A DNA stretch of 20,452 nucleotides from Acidimicrobiaceae bacterium. GTDB lineage: Bacteria > Actinomycetota > Acidimicrobiia > Acidimicrobiales > Palsa-688. Below, piece after piece: positions 7,274 through 15,414 of the stretch (its first letter is position 1; every line of letters starts with the position of its first letter). The notes beneath the pieces are model-generated. The model saw nothing but the letters and a program-made list of their open reading frames with translations, was not told where the DNA came from and searched no databases. Position numbers and translations under genes: made by a program. The stretch spans positions 3,379-23,830 of the forward strand of contig PMHU01000097.1 in assembly GCA_003156795.1 (NCBI GenBank), in the 5' to 3' direction.

Positions 7274-10200
7274 TTATTCGACGGTGCGGCGCGACGTACC
7301 CGCCACCCCAACGAGTTGCTCACGAGCCGCACACGTCAGGGGGACGTACCGACCCTCGGAATCCCTGTACCACGCCGGGCGCGTCCCATCAGAGCCGTCG
7401 CCGAGTCCGTCATCGGTGAGCGACCCCGGGTACGGGCGATACCAGTCGGTGAGCGGTATGCGACCGACGACCCTCACCACATCGGGGCCGCCGGTCCGTT
7501 GGAGCGAGCCCAAGGCGTCGGTCAGCTCAGCCCCGGTGAAGGGCTCCGACCCGACCATCAGCGTCACCGCGCTGACCGTCAGAGGTCCGGCGGATCCCGC
7601 CACGCGGTAAGTGACGGCCAGGTCCACTCCGGGCAGGACGCCGAGGGCGTCATCGATCAAGGCTGGGAGCAGCGGTATACCTCCCGGCGACGGTGGTAGA
7701 ACGGCCGCGGCCGGCCCGGCCAACCAGTGGTCCCCGTCCGTGTCACGCCAGAACAGGTCGCCGCTCGGCCGCCAGGCATCCCCCGACTTGAACACCCCTC
7801 GCAAAGGGGCGGCCGATACCGATTCAGCCGGATGCCGACCGACGAGCAGCATCCCGATCTCTCCCGGAGCACACTCCCTCACGAGTCCATGTTCGTCCAA
7901 CTCGAAGCATCCGGCGCCCAGATCGTAGGCCGCGATCCGCAAAGGAGCGCTTCCCGGCAGGGGCCGGCCCATGGCAGCCGGCTTGTTGGCGGCGACGTTG
8001 GCCAGAACGGCCTCCCCCTCGATAGGCGCATAGAACTCGACGACGCGAGCCGGACCGAGTCGGCGATCGACTCGCGACCACAGGCCCCGCGGCATCCCGG
8101 ACCCGATAAATAGTCGGATGCCGTGGTGCAGCTCCCGCCTGTCGGGCTCCTGCTCGGCCACCTCGCGCAACATGGTCCAGGTGTAGGAGACGACGGTCGC
8201 CCCGTAGCGGCGGACCTCCTCCCAGAAAACTGCCGGTGAAAACTCGCGGCTTAGGGCCAGCCGCGCCCCTCCGGCTACGGCGCCGCCGATCGCCGTCAAC
8301 AACCCCGAAGGGTGATGCAGCGGTGTTGTCGCGTACACCGTGTCCTTGGGCGAGAGGGCGGCCGCAGACGCGGTGCCGAATGCCGAGAGGGCCCACCGGT
8401 GGTTGGTGATCCGTCGCGCCCGCGTACCAGCGCCTTCCCCACTGAACACCACGAAAGCCAGATCTCCAGCCCGACCCGGATTGGGCCGGTACCAGCGAGG
8501 CACCTCGACGGTCGCGGGGTCTACCAGTTCGAGGTCGATGGCTCCGTCGGGCAGCTCTTCTGACCGGCCGGCCGCTCCGAGCACGATGACCGGCACGTCG
8601 CACGCGGCCAACCCCTCCGCCGCGTGGTCGGGGTCCGTGAGCAGCCGGCAGACCCCACCGAGAACCGCCTCATGGGCGCAGTCGCCGCCCGGGCGGAGCA
8701 GGACGGCCACGGCCCCGAGGCGGTTGAGGGCAGCGGTGACGACGAACGCGCTCGGCCGGGTCGACATGAGAACCCCGATCGGCTCGCCTTGGCGCACACC
8801 AACGCTCATGAGCCCGCGCACCACGCTGTCGATGCGGTGCTTGGTGTCGCCTCGACTGTGGGTGCGGTCGCCGAACAGGAAGCACGTGGCGTTCGTATCC
8901 GCGACCGCCTGCTCGTCGAGAAGCGACCCAAAGGACACCTGGGTGGCAGCGCGGATCTGCTCCACCCGAGCCAATCGAGGAAGCTGGGTCACCGCCTCCG
9001 CCGAGATGGAACGCGCCGCGTGGGCCGAGCGGACCACCGACCCGGCCATCGCCTTGGTCGCCCCGATGCCCACCTCAGCAGCCAGGCCGAGGCGGTAGCC
9101 CGCACCAGACCGAACCGACCGATCGCTGGAAGGGACGTCGATCAGAGGCGAAATGGCCGCCGGAGGCGAACCCCCGCCTTCGCGCCAGTGGATCCACCCG
9201 GCCACCGTCGGCCACGTATTCGCAGCCGCGTACGAACCGACCACCAAGCCGAAATGCCCGGCCGGCACGGTCATCTCCCACACTTCGGCAGCCGGGGCGG
9301 CCCGGGCGACGGCGCGCACGACGCGAGCCGGTGCGATCTGATCGGTCTCGCCCACGACCGACATGACCGGAAGGGCTATGTCGGCGAGAGTCACCAAGCG
9401 GTCACCGATCTCGAAACCCCCCGAAGTCATCCGGTTGTGAACCACGAACTGCTGCAAAAGGTCAGCCAGCGCCGGCCCCGAGTAGGCGACCCAACCCTCT
9501 CCCGCCAAAAACCGTCGTTGACGCTCACGGGCCGCCAACCGATCCCGGTCGTGTAGTTGGGCTACGAACTCGACCCGCTGGCGGACCGACTTGACGGGAT
9601 CGAGAAGCCTAAAACCCATTCGCGTCGCCCAGGCCGGGATCCCGACGCCACGCAGCAAGTCGGCGCCGATCCCCGCCACCCGAGTGACGACTTCGTCCGG
9701 CAGTCCGATCGGGTCCAAGGCCAGCGTGTCCACCGGACTGCCGAAAGTCACCAAGCTGGTGAGGCCGTCACCCCTTCTGTAGGCGGCAGCTTGGTAACAA
9801 AACATCCCACCCTGCGAATACCCACACAGGTGCACTGGCCGTCCGGTCAGATGGCCTACCTGGGTCACGGCCCGGTCCACGGCCAGAACATGATCGGACA
9901 GGGTGCGCTGCATCCCGCCTTCCTCTCGTTCTGGCGCGCCGAAGTCGACGACCCACGGATCGACGCCGAGCTCGTGCAGGATCGACACGGCACTGGATCG
10001 CTCGCTCACGTCGTAGACGTCTGCACTGAGCATCAGTGGCGGAACCAGGACCGCCACCGGGGCTCCCGTCGCGGAGTCCGCGAAATAGTGACGCAACCTG
10101 TGAAGACGGTCCTCCGAGACCACGTCGAATGGCGCTGGCTCGTCATCGACCTCGAGCCCGCCCATGGCCAGGATCTCGAGCCCGTTCACCACCGCGTCGC

Positions 10201-10327
10201 CCAAACGCGGCAGCAGGGATCCGAACCTCCCCAGCGGAGAACTCACCGGCTGAACGATACCCCCACCCGTAGGCCTCACGGCCGGCCCCAGAGCCACCAC
10301 CTGCGCCCGAAAATCGATAAGGCTCAA
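7274..10327 (-). CDS. Bifunctional lipase / acyl-CoA-synthetase-like fusion (Rv1683-like)
   Basis: A 1017-residue two-domain protein. Residues about 65-385 form an alpha/beta hydrolase related to PHA synthases, but with a serine nucleophile: G-Y-S-Q-G-G (169-174, Ser171), Asp329 in GETDQ and His358 in PAGHFG. Residues about 460-1010 resemble an AMP-forming acyl-CoA synthetase. The architecture and length match what I recall of mycobacterial Rv1683/BCG1721, described as a lipase plus long-chain acyl-CoA synthase linked to triacylglycerol turnover. The adenylation motifs are degenerate: A3 is FSGEGAGTRARRITN (628-642) without the usual lysine, A5 is FYAPIEGEA (765-773), SGD (855-857) is kept, and no A10 GK lysine is seen near the C-terminus. 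The start is TTG at 10327, four bases from the divergent gene; GTG codons at residues 10-11 are alternatives. The 3' end converges on the ABC1 kinase gene. Confidence 0.82.
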   Translation of the reverse strand: MSLIDFRAQVVALGPAVRPTGGGIVQPVSSPLGRFGSLLPRLGDAVVNGLEILAMGGLEVDDEPAPFDVVSEDRLHRLRHYFADSATGAPVAVLVPPLMLSADVYDVSERSSAVSILHELGVDPWVVDFGAPEREEGGMQRTLSDHVLAVDRAVTQVGHLTGRPVHLCGYSQGGMFCYQAAAYRRGDGLTSLVTFGSPVDTLALDPIGLPDEVVTRVAGIGADLLRGVGIPAWATRMGFRLLDPVKSVRQRVEFVAQLHDRDRLAARERQRRFLAGEGWVAYSGPALADLLQQFVVHNRMTSGGFEIGDRLVTLADIALPVMSVVGETDQIAPARVVRAVARAAPAAEVWEMTVPAGHFGLVVGSYAAANTWPTVAGWIHWREGGGSPPAAISPLIDVPSSDRSVRSGAGYRLGLAAEVGIGATKAMAGSVVRSAHAARSISAEAVTQLPRLARVEQIRAATQVSFGSLLDEQAVADTNATCFLFGDRTHSRGDTKHRIDSVVRGLMSVGVRQGEPIGVLMSTRPSAFVVTAALNRLGAVAVLLRPGGDCAHEAVLGGVCRLLTDPDHAAEGLAACDVPVIVLGAAGRSEELPDGAIDLELVDPATVEVPRWYRPNPGRAGDLAFVVFSGEGAGTRARRITNHRWALSAFGTASAAALSPKDTVYATTPLHHPSGLLTAIGGAVAGGARLALSREFSPAVFWEEVRRYGATVVSYTWTMLREVAEQEPDRRELHHGIRLFIGSGMPRGLWSRVDRRLGPARVVEFYAPIEGEAVLANVAANKPAAMGRPLPGSAPLRIAAYDLGAGCFELDEHGLVRECAPGEIGMLLVGRHPAESVSAAPLRGVFKSGDAWRPSGDLFWRDTDGDHWLAGPAAAVLPPSPGGIPLLPALIDDALGVLPGVDLAVTYRVAGSAGPLTVSAVTLMVGSEPFTGAELTDALGSLQRTGGPDVVRVVGRIPLTDWYRPYPGSLTDDGLGDGSDGTRPAWYRDSEGRYVPLTCAAREQLVGVAGTSRRTVE

Positions 10328-10331
10328 CGGT

Positions 10332-11519
10332 GTGAACCTGAAACTGTCGAAATCCTCGGTTCCCGATGAGGAGCCGGATCCGGAGTACCCGCAGGGGCGA
10401 CGACGCGACCGAGACGGCTACCTGGATGCCATTCCGAGCTCCGGTATAGGCGTGCTGGCCGTCGCCCTGCTCGACATCGAGTTGCGCACCGCCCTCTCGT
10501 CGCTGATAGCGGTCAGCGCCATCCCCTCGGCGCTGCGCGACTATGCACCCTCCCGTGACCACGACGCCGCCGCGTTCTACGCAGAAATGCACGCGACCGG
10601 AACGATAGAGACGATCTTCCCAGCTCCCCCGCCCGTGGAAGTCCACGCCAGCAAGATCGGCCGACCGCGCTGGGCCCCAAAGGTCGACTCCATCGAAATG
10701 CTCAGCTTCAAGAGCCCCTATACGGTGCACCACCCGCAAACACGCGCTAGCTATGAAGCGCATACCCGCAATTCGATCGCCAGGGCGATGCACTGGCGGC
10801 ATGCCGACGGACCTCGTCCGACGATCATCGTCGTTCACGGTTTCACCGGATCGCCCTTCTGGTTCAACAGCAACTTCTTCTCGCTCCCGTGGTTCTACGC
10901 ACACGGGTGCGATGTCCTTCTCGCCGTGTTGCCGTTCCACGGTAAGCGGAACGACCGATGGGGTCCCTACAGCGGGTCCGGGCTCTTCGGCGGTGGCGTC
11001 GCCTATCTGAACGAGGCGATGTTCCAGAGCATCTGTGATTTGCGGGTCATGGTCGACTACCTTGAGCAGTCGGGCGTCGAGCACGTGGGCATCACCGGCC
11101 TGTCGCTGGGGGGATACCTGACCGCGCTGATGGCGGACGTCGAACCTCGTCTGCACGTAGCCATCCCCAACAGCGCGGTGACACACTTCCCATCGCTGCT
11201 CGATAGCTGGTTCCCAGCCGGGCACCTGGCCAAGGCCGGACTTCGTCTGAGCAAGCACGACGACGACACGCTGTCGGCGGCCATGAGCGTGCACAGCCCT
11301 CTCAGCTACCCCGCCCTGTTGCCGCGAGACCGTCTGTTCATCATCGGCGGCTTGGCCGACCGGTTGGCTCCGCCCGACCAGTCCGCCCGGTTGTGGGAAC
11401 ATTGGGGTGCGCCGCAGATCCACTGGTTCCCTGGCAGCCACATCCTTCACGTGGGTCGCGCCAGCTACCTGCGGGAAGTGGGACACTTTCTCAGAGATAC
11501 CGGTTTCAGTCCGGGCTGA
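10332..11519 (+). CDS. Alpha/beta hydrolase, probable esterase/lipase
   Basis: A 395-residue alpha/beta hydrolase. The core begins at about residue 160: VVHGFTG (167-173) supplies the oxyanion hole, G-L-S-L-G-G (256-261) carries nucleophile Ser258, Asp343 lies in GGLADR, and His370 or His373 in PGSHILHVG is the base. The 160-residue N-terminal part has no recognised domain. A hydrophobic stretch at about 38-48 may associate with membrane. GTG 10332 has a weak AAGG upstream; GTG 10452 (residue 41) is an alternative that would leave a normal 124-base gap to the divergent lipase/synthetase fusion. The P450 gene follows after 36 bases. Its position between a TAG-lipase-like fusion and a lipid exporter suggests action on lipid esters; the substrate is inference. 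Confidence 0.83.
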   Translation: MNLKLSKSSVPDEEPDPEYPQGRRRDRDGYLDAIPSSGIGVLAVALLDIELRTALSSLIAVSAIPSALRDYAPSRDHDAAAFYAEMHATGTIETIFPAPPPVEVHASKIGRPRWAPKVDSIEMLSFKSPYTVHHPQTRASYEAHTRNSIARAMHWRHADGPRPTIIVVHGFTGSPFWFNSNFFSLPWFYAHGCDVLLAVLPFHGKRNDRWGPYSGSGLFGGGVAYLNEAMFQSICDLRVMVDYLEQSGVEHVGITGLSLGGYLTALMADVEPRLHVAIPNSAVTHFPSLLDSWFPAGHLAKAGLRLSKHDDDTLSAAMSVHSPLSYPALLPRDRLFIIGGLADRLAPPDQSARLWEHWGAPQIHWFPGSHILHVGRASYLREVGHFLRDTGFSPG

Positions 11520-11555
11520 GGGTCCGTCACTACACGGATTCGGGAGGAGACACCC

Positions 11556-12815
11556 GTGCAGCAGAGTGAGATCGACTTGTCCGATCTGGAGTTCTGGGCC
11601 CGGCCGCTGGAGGAGCGGGCCGAGGCCTTCGCCATGCTCCGGGCCCGCCCAGAGCCGGTGTTCTTTACCGAGCCCGAAGCTCCACCGGGGTTCGCGCAAG
11701 GCTCCGGTTATTACTGCCTGACCCGTCACGCTGAGGTGGTCGAGGCCAGTCGGCACCCAGAGCTTTTCTGCTCCGGGAAAGGCACGAACATCGGCGAGAT
11801 GCCGCCGGAGTTCCTCGAGTTCTTCGGATCGATGATCAACCTCGACGACCCCCGCCACAGCCGCTTTCGCAGGATCGTGTCCCGGGGCTTCACTCCCCGG
11901 TTCCTCGACTCCCTCAAGGCGGATGTGTCGTCGATCGCGGCCGAGATAGTCGACGGCATCGCCGAGAAAGGCGAGTGCGACTTCGTCACTGAGGTCGCAG
12001 CCCTGCTGCCCTTGCGAGTCATCGTCGACATGATGGGCATACCGCGAAGCGAGGAGAAGTTCATCTTCGACCGGACCAACATGATCCTCGGTTTCACTGA
12101 CCCGGAGTACGTGCCCGACCAGGACCCGAATGTGATCGTCGGGTCCATACTCACCGCCGGAGCGGAGCTGGCCCAAGTGATCCAGGAGATCGGCGAAGAC
12201 CGGGTGCGAAACCCGCGACCGGACCTCACGACCGCACTGGTCACAGCCGAAGTCGACGGAGAAAAACTGAGCCCTGCGGAGTTGGCGTCATTTTTCATAC
12301 TGCTGGTGGTGGCGGGCAACGAAACCACGCGCAACGCCATCGCCCACGGACTCGATCTGCTCACCAAAAACCCGGACCAGATGGCCAGGTGGCAATCGGA
12401 CTTCAACACGCTCGCGCCGACCGCGATCGAGGAGATCGTGCGCTGCGCTTCGCCGGTAATACACTTTCGCCGCACCGTCACATCCGACGGGGCCAGAATC
12501 GGCGACCACGAGTTTTCCGAAGGAGACAAGGTCGTGCTGTGGTACTGGTCGGCCAACCGGGATCGAGCGGTGTTCAGTGACCCCGATCGGTTCGACATCG
12601 GGCGAAAGCCCAACGAGCACGTCGGGTTCGGAGGCCCCGGCCCGCACTTCTGTCTGGGGGCGCACCTGGGCCGCCGGGAGATCACCGTCGCGTTCCAGGA
12701 GCTGCTCACCAAGCTCCCCGACATCCGCTCCAACGGCGAACCGGACCGCCTATTGTCGAACTTCATCAACGGGATCAAGCACCTGCCGGCGACGTGGACC
12801 CCGACCGCCGCCTGA
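11556..12815 (+). CDS. Cytochrome P450 (CYP124/CYP125-like)
   Basis: A soluble 419-residue bacterial P450. The heme-binding loop FGGPGPHFCLGAHLG (358-372) carries the thiolate ligand Cys366. The I-helix oxygen-activation motif is A-G-N-E-T-T (253-258) and the K-helix ExxR is Glu293-Arg296. The phrase AGNETTRNAI resembles mycobacterial CYP124 and CYP125, which oxidise the terminal methyl of branched lipids and sterol side chains. I infer a lipid hydroxylase, without knowing the substrate. The GTG start at 11556 is well supported by GGGAGGAG at 11542-11549. No ferredoxin or reductase is encoded in the window, so electrons must come from elsewhere. The last 22 bases overlap the LprG-like lipoprotein gene, showing one operon. 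Confidence 0.93.
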   Translation: MQQSEIDLSDLEFWARPLEERAEAFAMLRARPEPVFFTEPEAPPGFAQGSGYYCLTRHAEVVEASRHPELFCSGKGTNIGEMPPEFLEFFGSMINLDDPRHSRFRRIVSRGFTPRFLDSLKADVSSIAAEIVDGIAEKGECDFVTEVAALLPLRVIVDMMGIPRSEEKFIFDRTNMILGFTDPEYVPDQDPNVIVGSILTAGAELAQVIQEIGEDRVRNPRPDLTTALVTAEVDGEKLSPAELASFFILLVVAGNETTRNAIAHGLDLLTKNPDQMARWQSDFNTLAPTAIEEIVRCASPVIHFRRTVTSDGARIGDHEFSEGDKVVLWYWSANRDRAVFSDPDRFDIGRKPNEHVGFGGPGPHFCLGAHLGRREITVAFQELLTKLPDIRSNGEPDRLLSNFINGIKHLPATWTPTAA

Positions 12816-13519
12816 CCATCCGGGCCCGTTGGGTCAACGTTGTCGTTGTCGCCGGGCTCGTGCTCGTGGTCGCGGCGTGTGGCTCGTCCGCGTCACCCCC
12901 GCCCAAGCTCAACCCACTGGCCGCCCTGCAAGAAGCGAAAGCCAAGGCCGACGCTTCATCATCAGTCCACTTCGTTCTCACCAGCAGCAACGTAGGAAAC
13001 AGCGGAACCAACATCACCAGAGGTGCCGGCGATCTGGTCCGACCGGACGAGCTCCAGGGATCGTTCTCGGTGACGATCAAGGGCTTGACGCTCGACGCCA
13101 AGGTGGTCTCCAAGGGTACGGTCTTCGAAGCCTTGCTTCCCTTCGCCAAGGGCTACGTGAAGACCAACCCCGCCAGCTTCGGCCTCACCAACCCGGCACA
13201 GCTGATGGACCCGAATACCGGGTTGACCAGCCTTCTCGCCAATCCGCAGAATCCGCGGGTCACGGGCCAGGAAAGGGTCGCAGGCGAGCTGCTGGACACC
13301 GTGACCTTCTCTGTGCCCGGCACGTCGATCCCGGTTCTGCCCGATGCCAACCCTTCTAAGCCGGTGACTCTCATCGCCGCCATAGATGCCAGCTCCCACG
13401 AGCTTCGTCAGGTGACCCTCGTAGGACCGCTTACCAGCGCCACTTCCAACAGCACGTTTACCCTCACGCTCACCGACTACAACGAGCAGGTGAACATCAC
13501 GCTTCCTCCAACATCCTGA
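12794..13519 (+). CDS. lprG: LprG/LppX-family lipid-carrier lipoprotein
   Basis: A 241-residue lipoprotein: basic N-terminus, hydrophobic h-region (about 14-27), and lipobox V-A-A-C with Cys29 as the lipidation site. The mature part resembles the LppX/LprA/LprF/LprG family, which forms a half-barrel that holds acyl chains. In mycobacteria LprG carries triacylated lipids and triacylglycerol and is encoded next to the MFS exporter Rv1410c (P55). The same arrangement is seen here: an MFS gene begins 26 bases downstream. GTG 12794 lies 22 bases inside the P450 gene, giving the coupling. The lipoprotein is probably anchored on the outer face of the cytoplasmic membrane. The symbol is assigned by family resemblance plus context; LprA or LprF-type specificity cannot be excluded. 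Confidence 0.82.
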   Translation: MDPDRRLTIRARWVNVVVVAGLVLVVAACGSSASPPPKLNPLAALQEAKAKADASSSVHFVLTSSNVGNSGTNITRGAGDLVRPDELQGSFSVTIKGLTLDAKVVSKGTVFEALLPFAKGYVKTNPASFGLTNPAQLMDPNTGLTSLLANPQNPRVTGQERVAGELLDTVTFSVPGTSIPVLPDANPSKPVTLIAAIDASSHELRQVTLVGPLTSATSNSTFTLTLTDYNEQVNITLPPTS

Positions 13520-13545
13520 CCGCATCGACGGAGGTCGCGGATGTA

Positions 13546-15318
13546 TTGAGACGCGACCGATGGCGCCTGGGCCTGGCCGCCGCAGCCGTGCTCCTGGCCG
13601 CGGCCGACACCTACGTGGTGGTGGTGGCGCTGCCGTCGATCATGGACGGCGTCGGGGTCGGGCTGGACCGGCTTCAGAGGGCGACGCCCATCATCAGCGG
13701 ATTCCTCCTGGGTTACACCGCCATCCTCCCGCTCATAGGCCGCCTGGCCGATCTGGCCGGCACCGAGCCGGTGTTCGCCGGGTGCCTGGCCGCATTCGGA
13801 GCCGGGTCGGTGATCACGGCCACTTCCCATGCCTTACCGGTGGTAGTCACCGGGCGCGCCATCCAAGGACTCGGCGGCGGCGGCCTCGTCCCCGTGACCA
13901 TGGCCATGGTGGCGGCCCGCTGGCCCCCCGATTCCAGAGGACTTCCGTTGGGGGTGGTGGGGGCGCTACAGGAGTTAGGAAGCGTGATCGGTCCGCTTTA
14001 CGGCGCAGCCATCGTGGAGATCGCGTCGTGGCGGGCCATTTTCTGGATCAACGTCCCGGTCATCGTGGTGCTCGCTGTCGGGTTCTGGCTGGCGGGCCGC
14101 ACCGAGAGACCGACCGGTCGCACCGACAAGTCATCCCGACCGGCCGGTCGGTTTGACTTCGTCGGAGCGACCCTCGCCTCGGTCGGCTCGATCGGGCTGG
14201 TGCTCGGTTTGGACGCCCCATCCCGCCTGGCTACCAGCGCGTCCATCGGACAGGTGTACGCACCGTCGGCGGGTGGTCCTTGGGCCCCATTCACCACACC
14301 GATCGTCCTGGTTTCACTGGCCGTGTTGGTGGCCTTCATCGGTTGGGAGTTCGCGCCGCCGGGTCGGGTCCGCCCTCTGGTACCGCTGCGCAAGGTTGCG
14401 GGCGTCCTGGCCCGCGCCGACGTCCCCGGAGCGCTGATGCTGGCCGGAGTGCTGGCCTGCATCGTGGTGGCCTTCTCGACGGCCGACCCCAGCAGCCAAG
14501 TGGTGGCGTCGAGCGCGCCGATCGTCGGACCCGTCGCTGTCGTTTTGGCGGTCGGGTTCTTCATCCGGCAACGCAAGGCGGTCAACCCGCTCATCGAACC
14601 CGGCGCCCTGGCGGCCCGGCCGGCTTGGGGCTCGCTGGCCGTCAACCTGTCGCTCGGCGGGGCTTTGATGGCGGCTCTGATAGACGTCCCTCTGTTCGCT
14701 CGCGCCACCGTCGACCCGACGTCGGAGGTGGCCGCCGCCCTCGTCTTGGTGAGGTTCCTGGTAGCCGTGCCGATCGGAGCGCTGATCGGGGGAGCCCTTT
14801 GCCGCCGACGGACGCTCGCGCCCGCGATCGCCGCGTTCGGCATGACCCTCGCCGCAGTCGCGTTCGTCGCCATGACCTCGTGGTCGGCCACCTCCTTGGG
14901 CGGAGGTCCCAGGCCCAGCGATGTCGCGCTGATCGTGTGCGGGCTGGGATTCGGCCTGGCCATAGCCCCGGTCAACGTCGCCATCCTGGGGGCGGTCCAA
15001 CCCAGCCTGCACGCCCTGGCCAGCGCGCTGGCCGTGGTCGCCCGGACCATCGGAATGTTGGCGGGGTTGTCGGCGCTCACTGCCATCGCCCTCCATCGCT
15101 TCTACCAAGCCCAGGCCCGGATCGGCTCGCCGCTCGTGATCTGCCCGAACACGAACCCCACTTCGTGCGCTCCGTACAACGACGCCACGAGCAAGGCTCT
15201 GCTCAGCGAGCTGCACACCATATTCGGCGGTGCCGCAGTGTGTGCAGCTCTGGCCGCCGTTCTCGCCGTGGCCCTGTTGCGCCCCCGGATCCGCGGCAGG
15301 GAGGCCGCATCGGTCTAA
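13546..15318 (+). CDS. 14-helix MFS transporter, Rv1410c/P55-like lipid exporter
   Basis: A 590-residue major facilitator superfamily protein of the 14-helix drug:H+ antiporter type. Motif A (GRLADLAG, 65-72) follows helix 2, and Asp21 sits in helix 1 at a position where this family keeps an acidic residue. The link between the last two helices is long (about 518-558) and contains Cys533 and Cys541, a possible periplasmic disulfide. Mycobacterial Rv1410 and its relatives are reported to have extended final helices for lipid transfer. TTG 13546 is preceded by GGAGG at 13530-13534; an ATG at 13541 is out of frame and stops at once. Pairing with the LprG-like gene argues for triacylglycerol or glycolipid export rather than drug efflux. 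The TAA stop (15316-15318) abuts the inverted-repeat element. Confidence 0.87.
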   Translation: MRRDRWRLGLAAAAVLLAAADTYVVVVALPSIMDGVGVGLDRLQRATPIISGFLLGYTAILPLIGRLADLAGTEPVFAGCLAAFGAGSVITATSHALPVVVTGRAIQGLGGGGLVPVTMAMVAARWPPDSRGLPLGVVGALQELGSVIGPLYGAAIVEIASWRAIFWINVPVIVVLAVGFWLAGRTERPTGRTDKSSRPAGRFDFVGATLASVGSIGLVLGLDAPSRLATSASIGQVYAPSAGGPWAPFTTPIVLVSLAVLVAFIGWEFAPPGRVRPLVPLRKVAGVLARADVPGALMLAGVLACIVVAFSTADPSSQVVASSAPIVGPVAVVLAVGFFIRQRKAVNPLIEPGALAARPAWGSLAVNLSLGGALMAALIDVPLFARATVDPTSEVAAALVLVRFLVAVPIGALIGGALCRRRTLAPAIAAFGMTLAAVAFVAMTSWSATSLGGGPRPSDVALIVCGLGFGLAIAPVNVAILGAVQPSLHALASALAVVARTIGMLAGLSALTAIALHRFYQAQARIGSPLVICPNTNPTSCAPYNDATSKALLSELHTIFGGAAVCAALAAVLAVALLRPRIRGREAASV

Positions 15319-15408
15319 GGGCTCGCCACGAAACAACTTGACGCAATTCTTCAACACAACGGCTGGTCATGGACAAGGACATGTTCCAAGTTGTTTCGTG
15401 GCGAGCCC
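15319..15408. mobile_element. Candidate MITE: 90-bp element with 22-bp perfect terminal inverted repeats
   Basis: The left end, GGGCTCGCCACGAAACAACT plus TG (15319-15340), is the exact reverse complement of 15387-15408; one more flanking A/T pair (15318, 15409) makes 23 bp. A 46-base interior has no coding capacity. TAA flanks both ends (15316-15318 and 15409-15411), as expected of a short target duplication. A longer direct repeat, CTAAGGGCT, occurs at 15315-15323 and 15408-15416. The element is about half G+C by my count, lower than its surroundings. It fills the whole gap between two convergent genes, so transcribed it would form a long hairpin and could also act as a bidirectional terminator. 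The assignment as a transposon derivative is inference. Confidence 0.6.
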
Positions 15409-15414
15409 TAAGGG

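Noticed and set aside
7274..10327. Reading the fusion as OleBC (olefin/beta-lactone pathway) or as a PHA synthase.
   Set aside because: The hydrolase nucleophile is Ser in GYSQGG rather than the PHA synthase Cys, no OleA or OleD gene is nearby, and the order and size fit Rv1683 better.
10143..12176. A 677-codon open frame on the minus strand opposite the alpha/beta hydrolase and P450.
   Set aside because: High-GC antisense artefact. Its product is low-complexity Arg/Gly-rich sequence, while the plus strand carries intact hydrolase and P450 motifs.
13998..15086. A 362-codon minus-strand open frame opposite the MFS transporter.
   Set aside because: Mirror of a hydrophobic gene. The product is Ala/Thr/Ser-rich with no motif, and the transporter frame is convincing.
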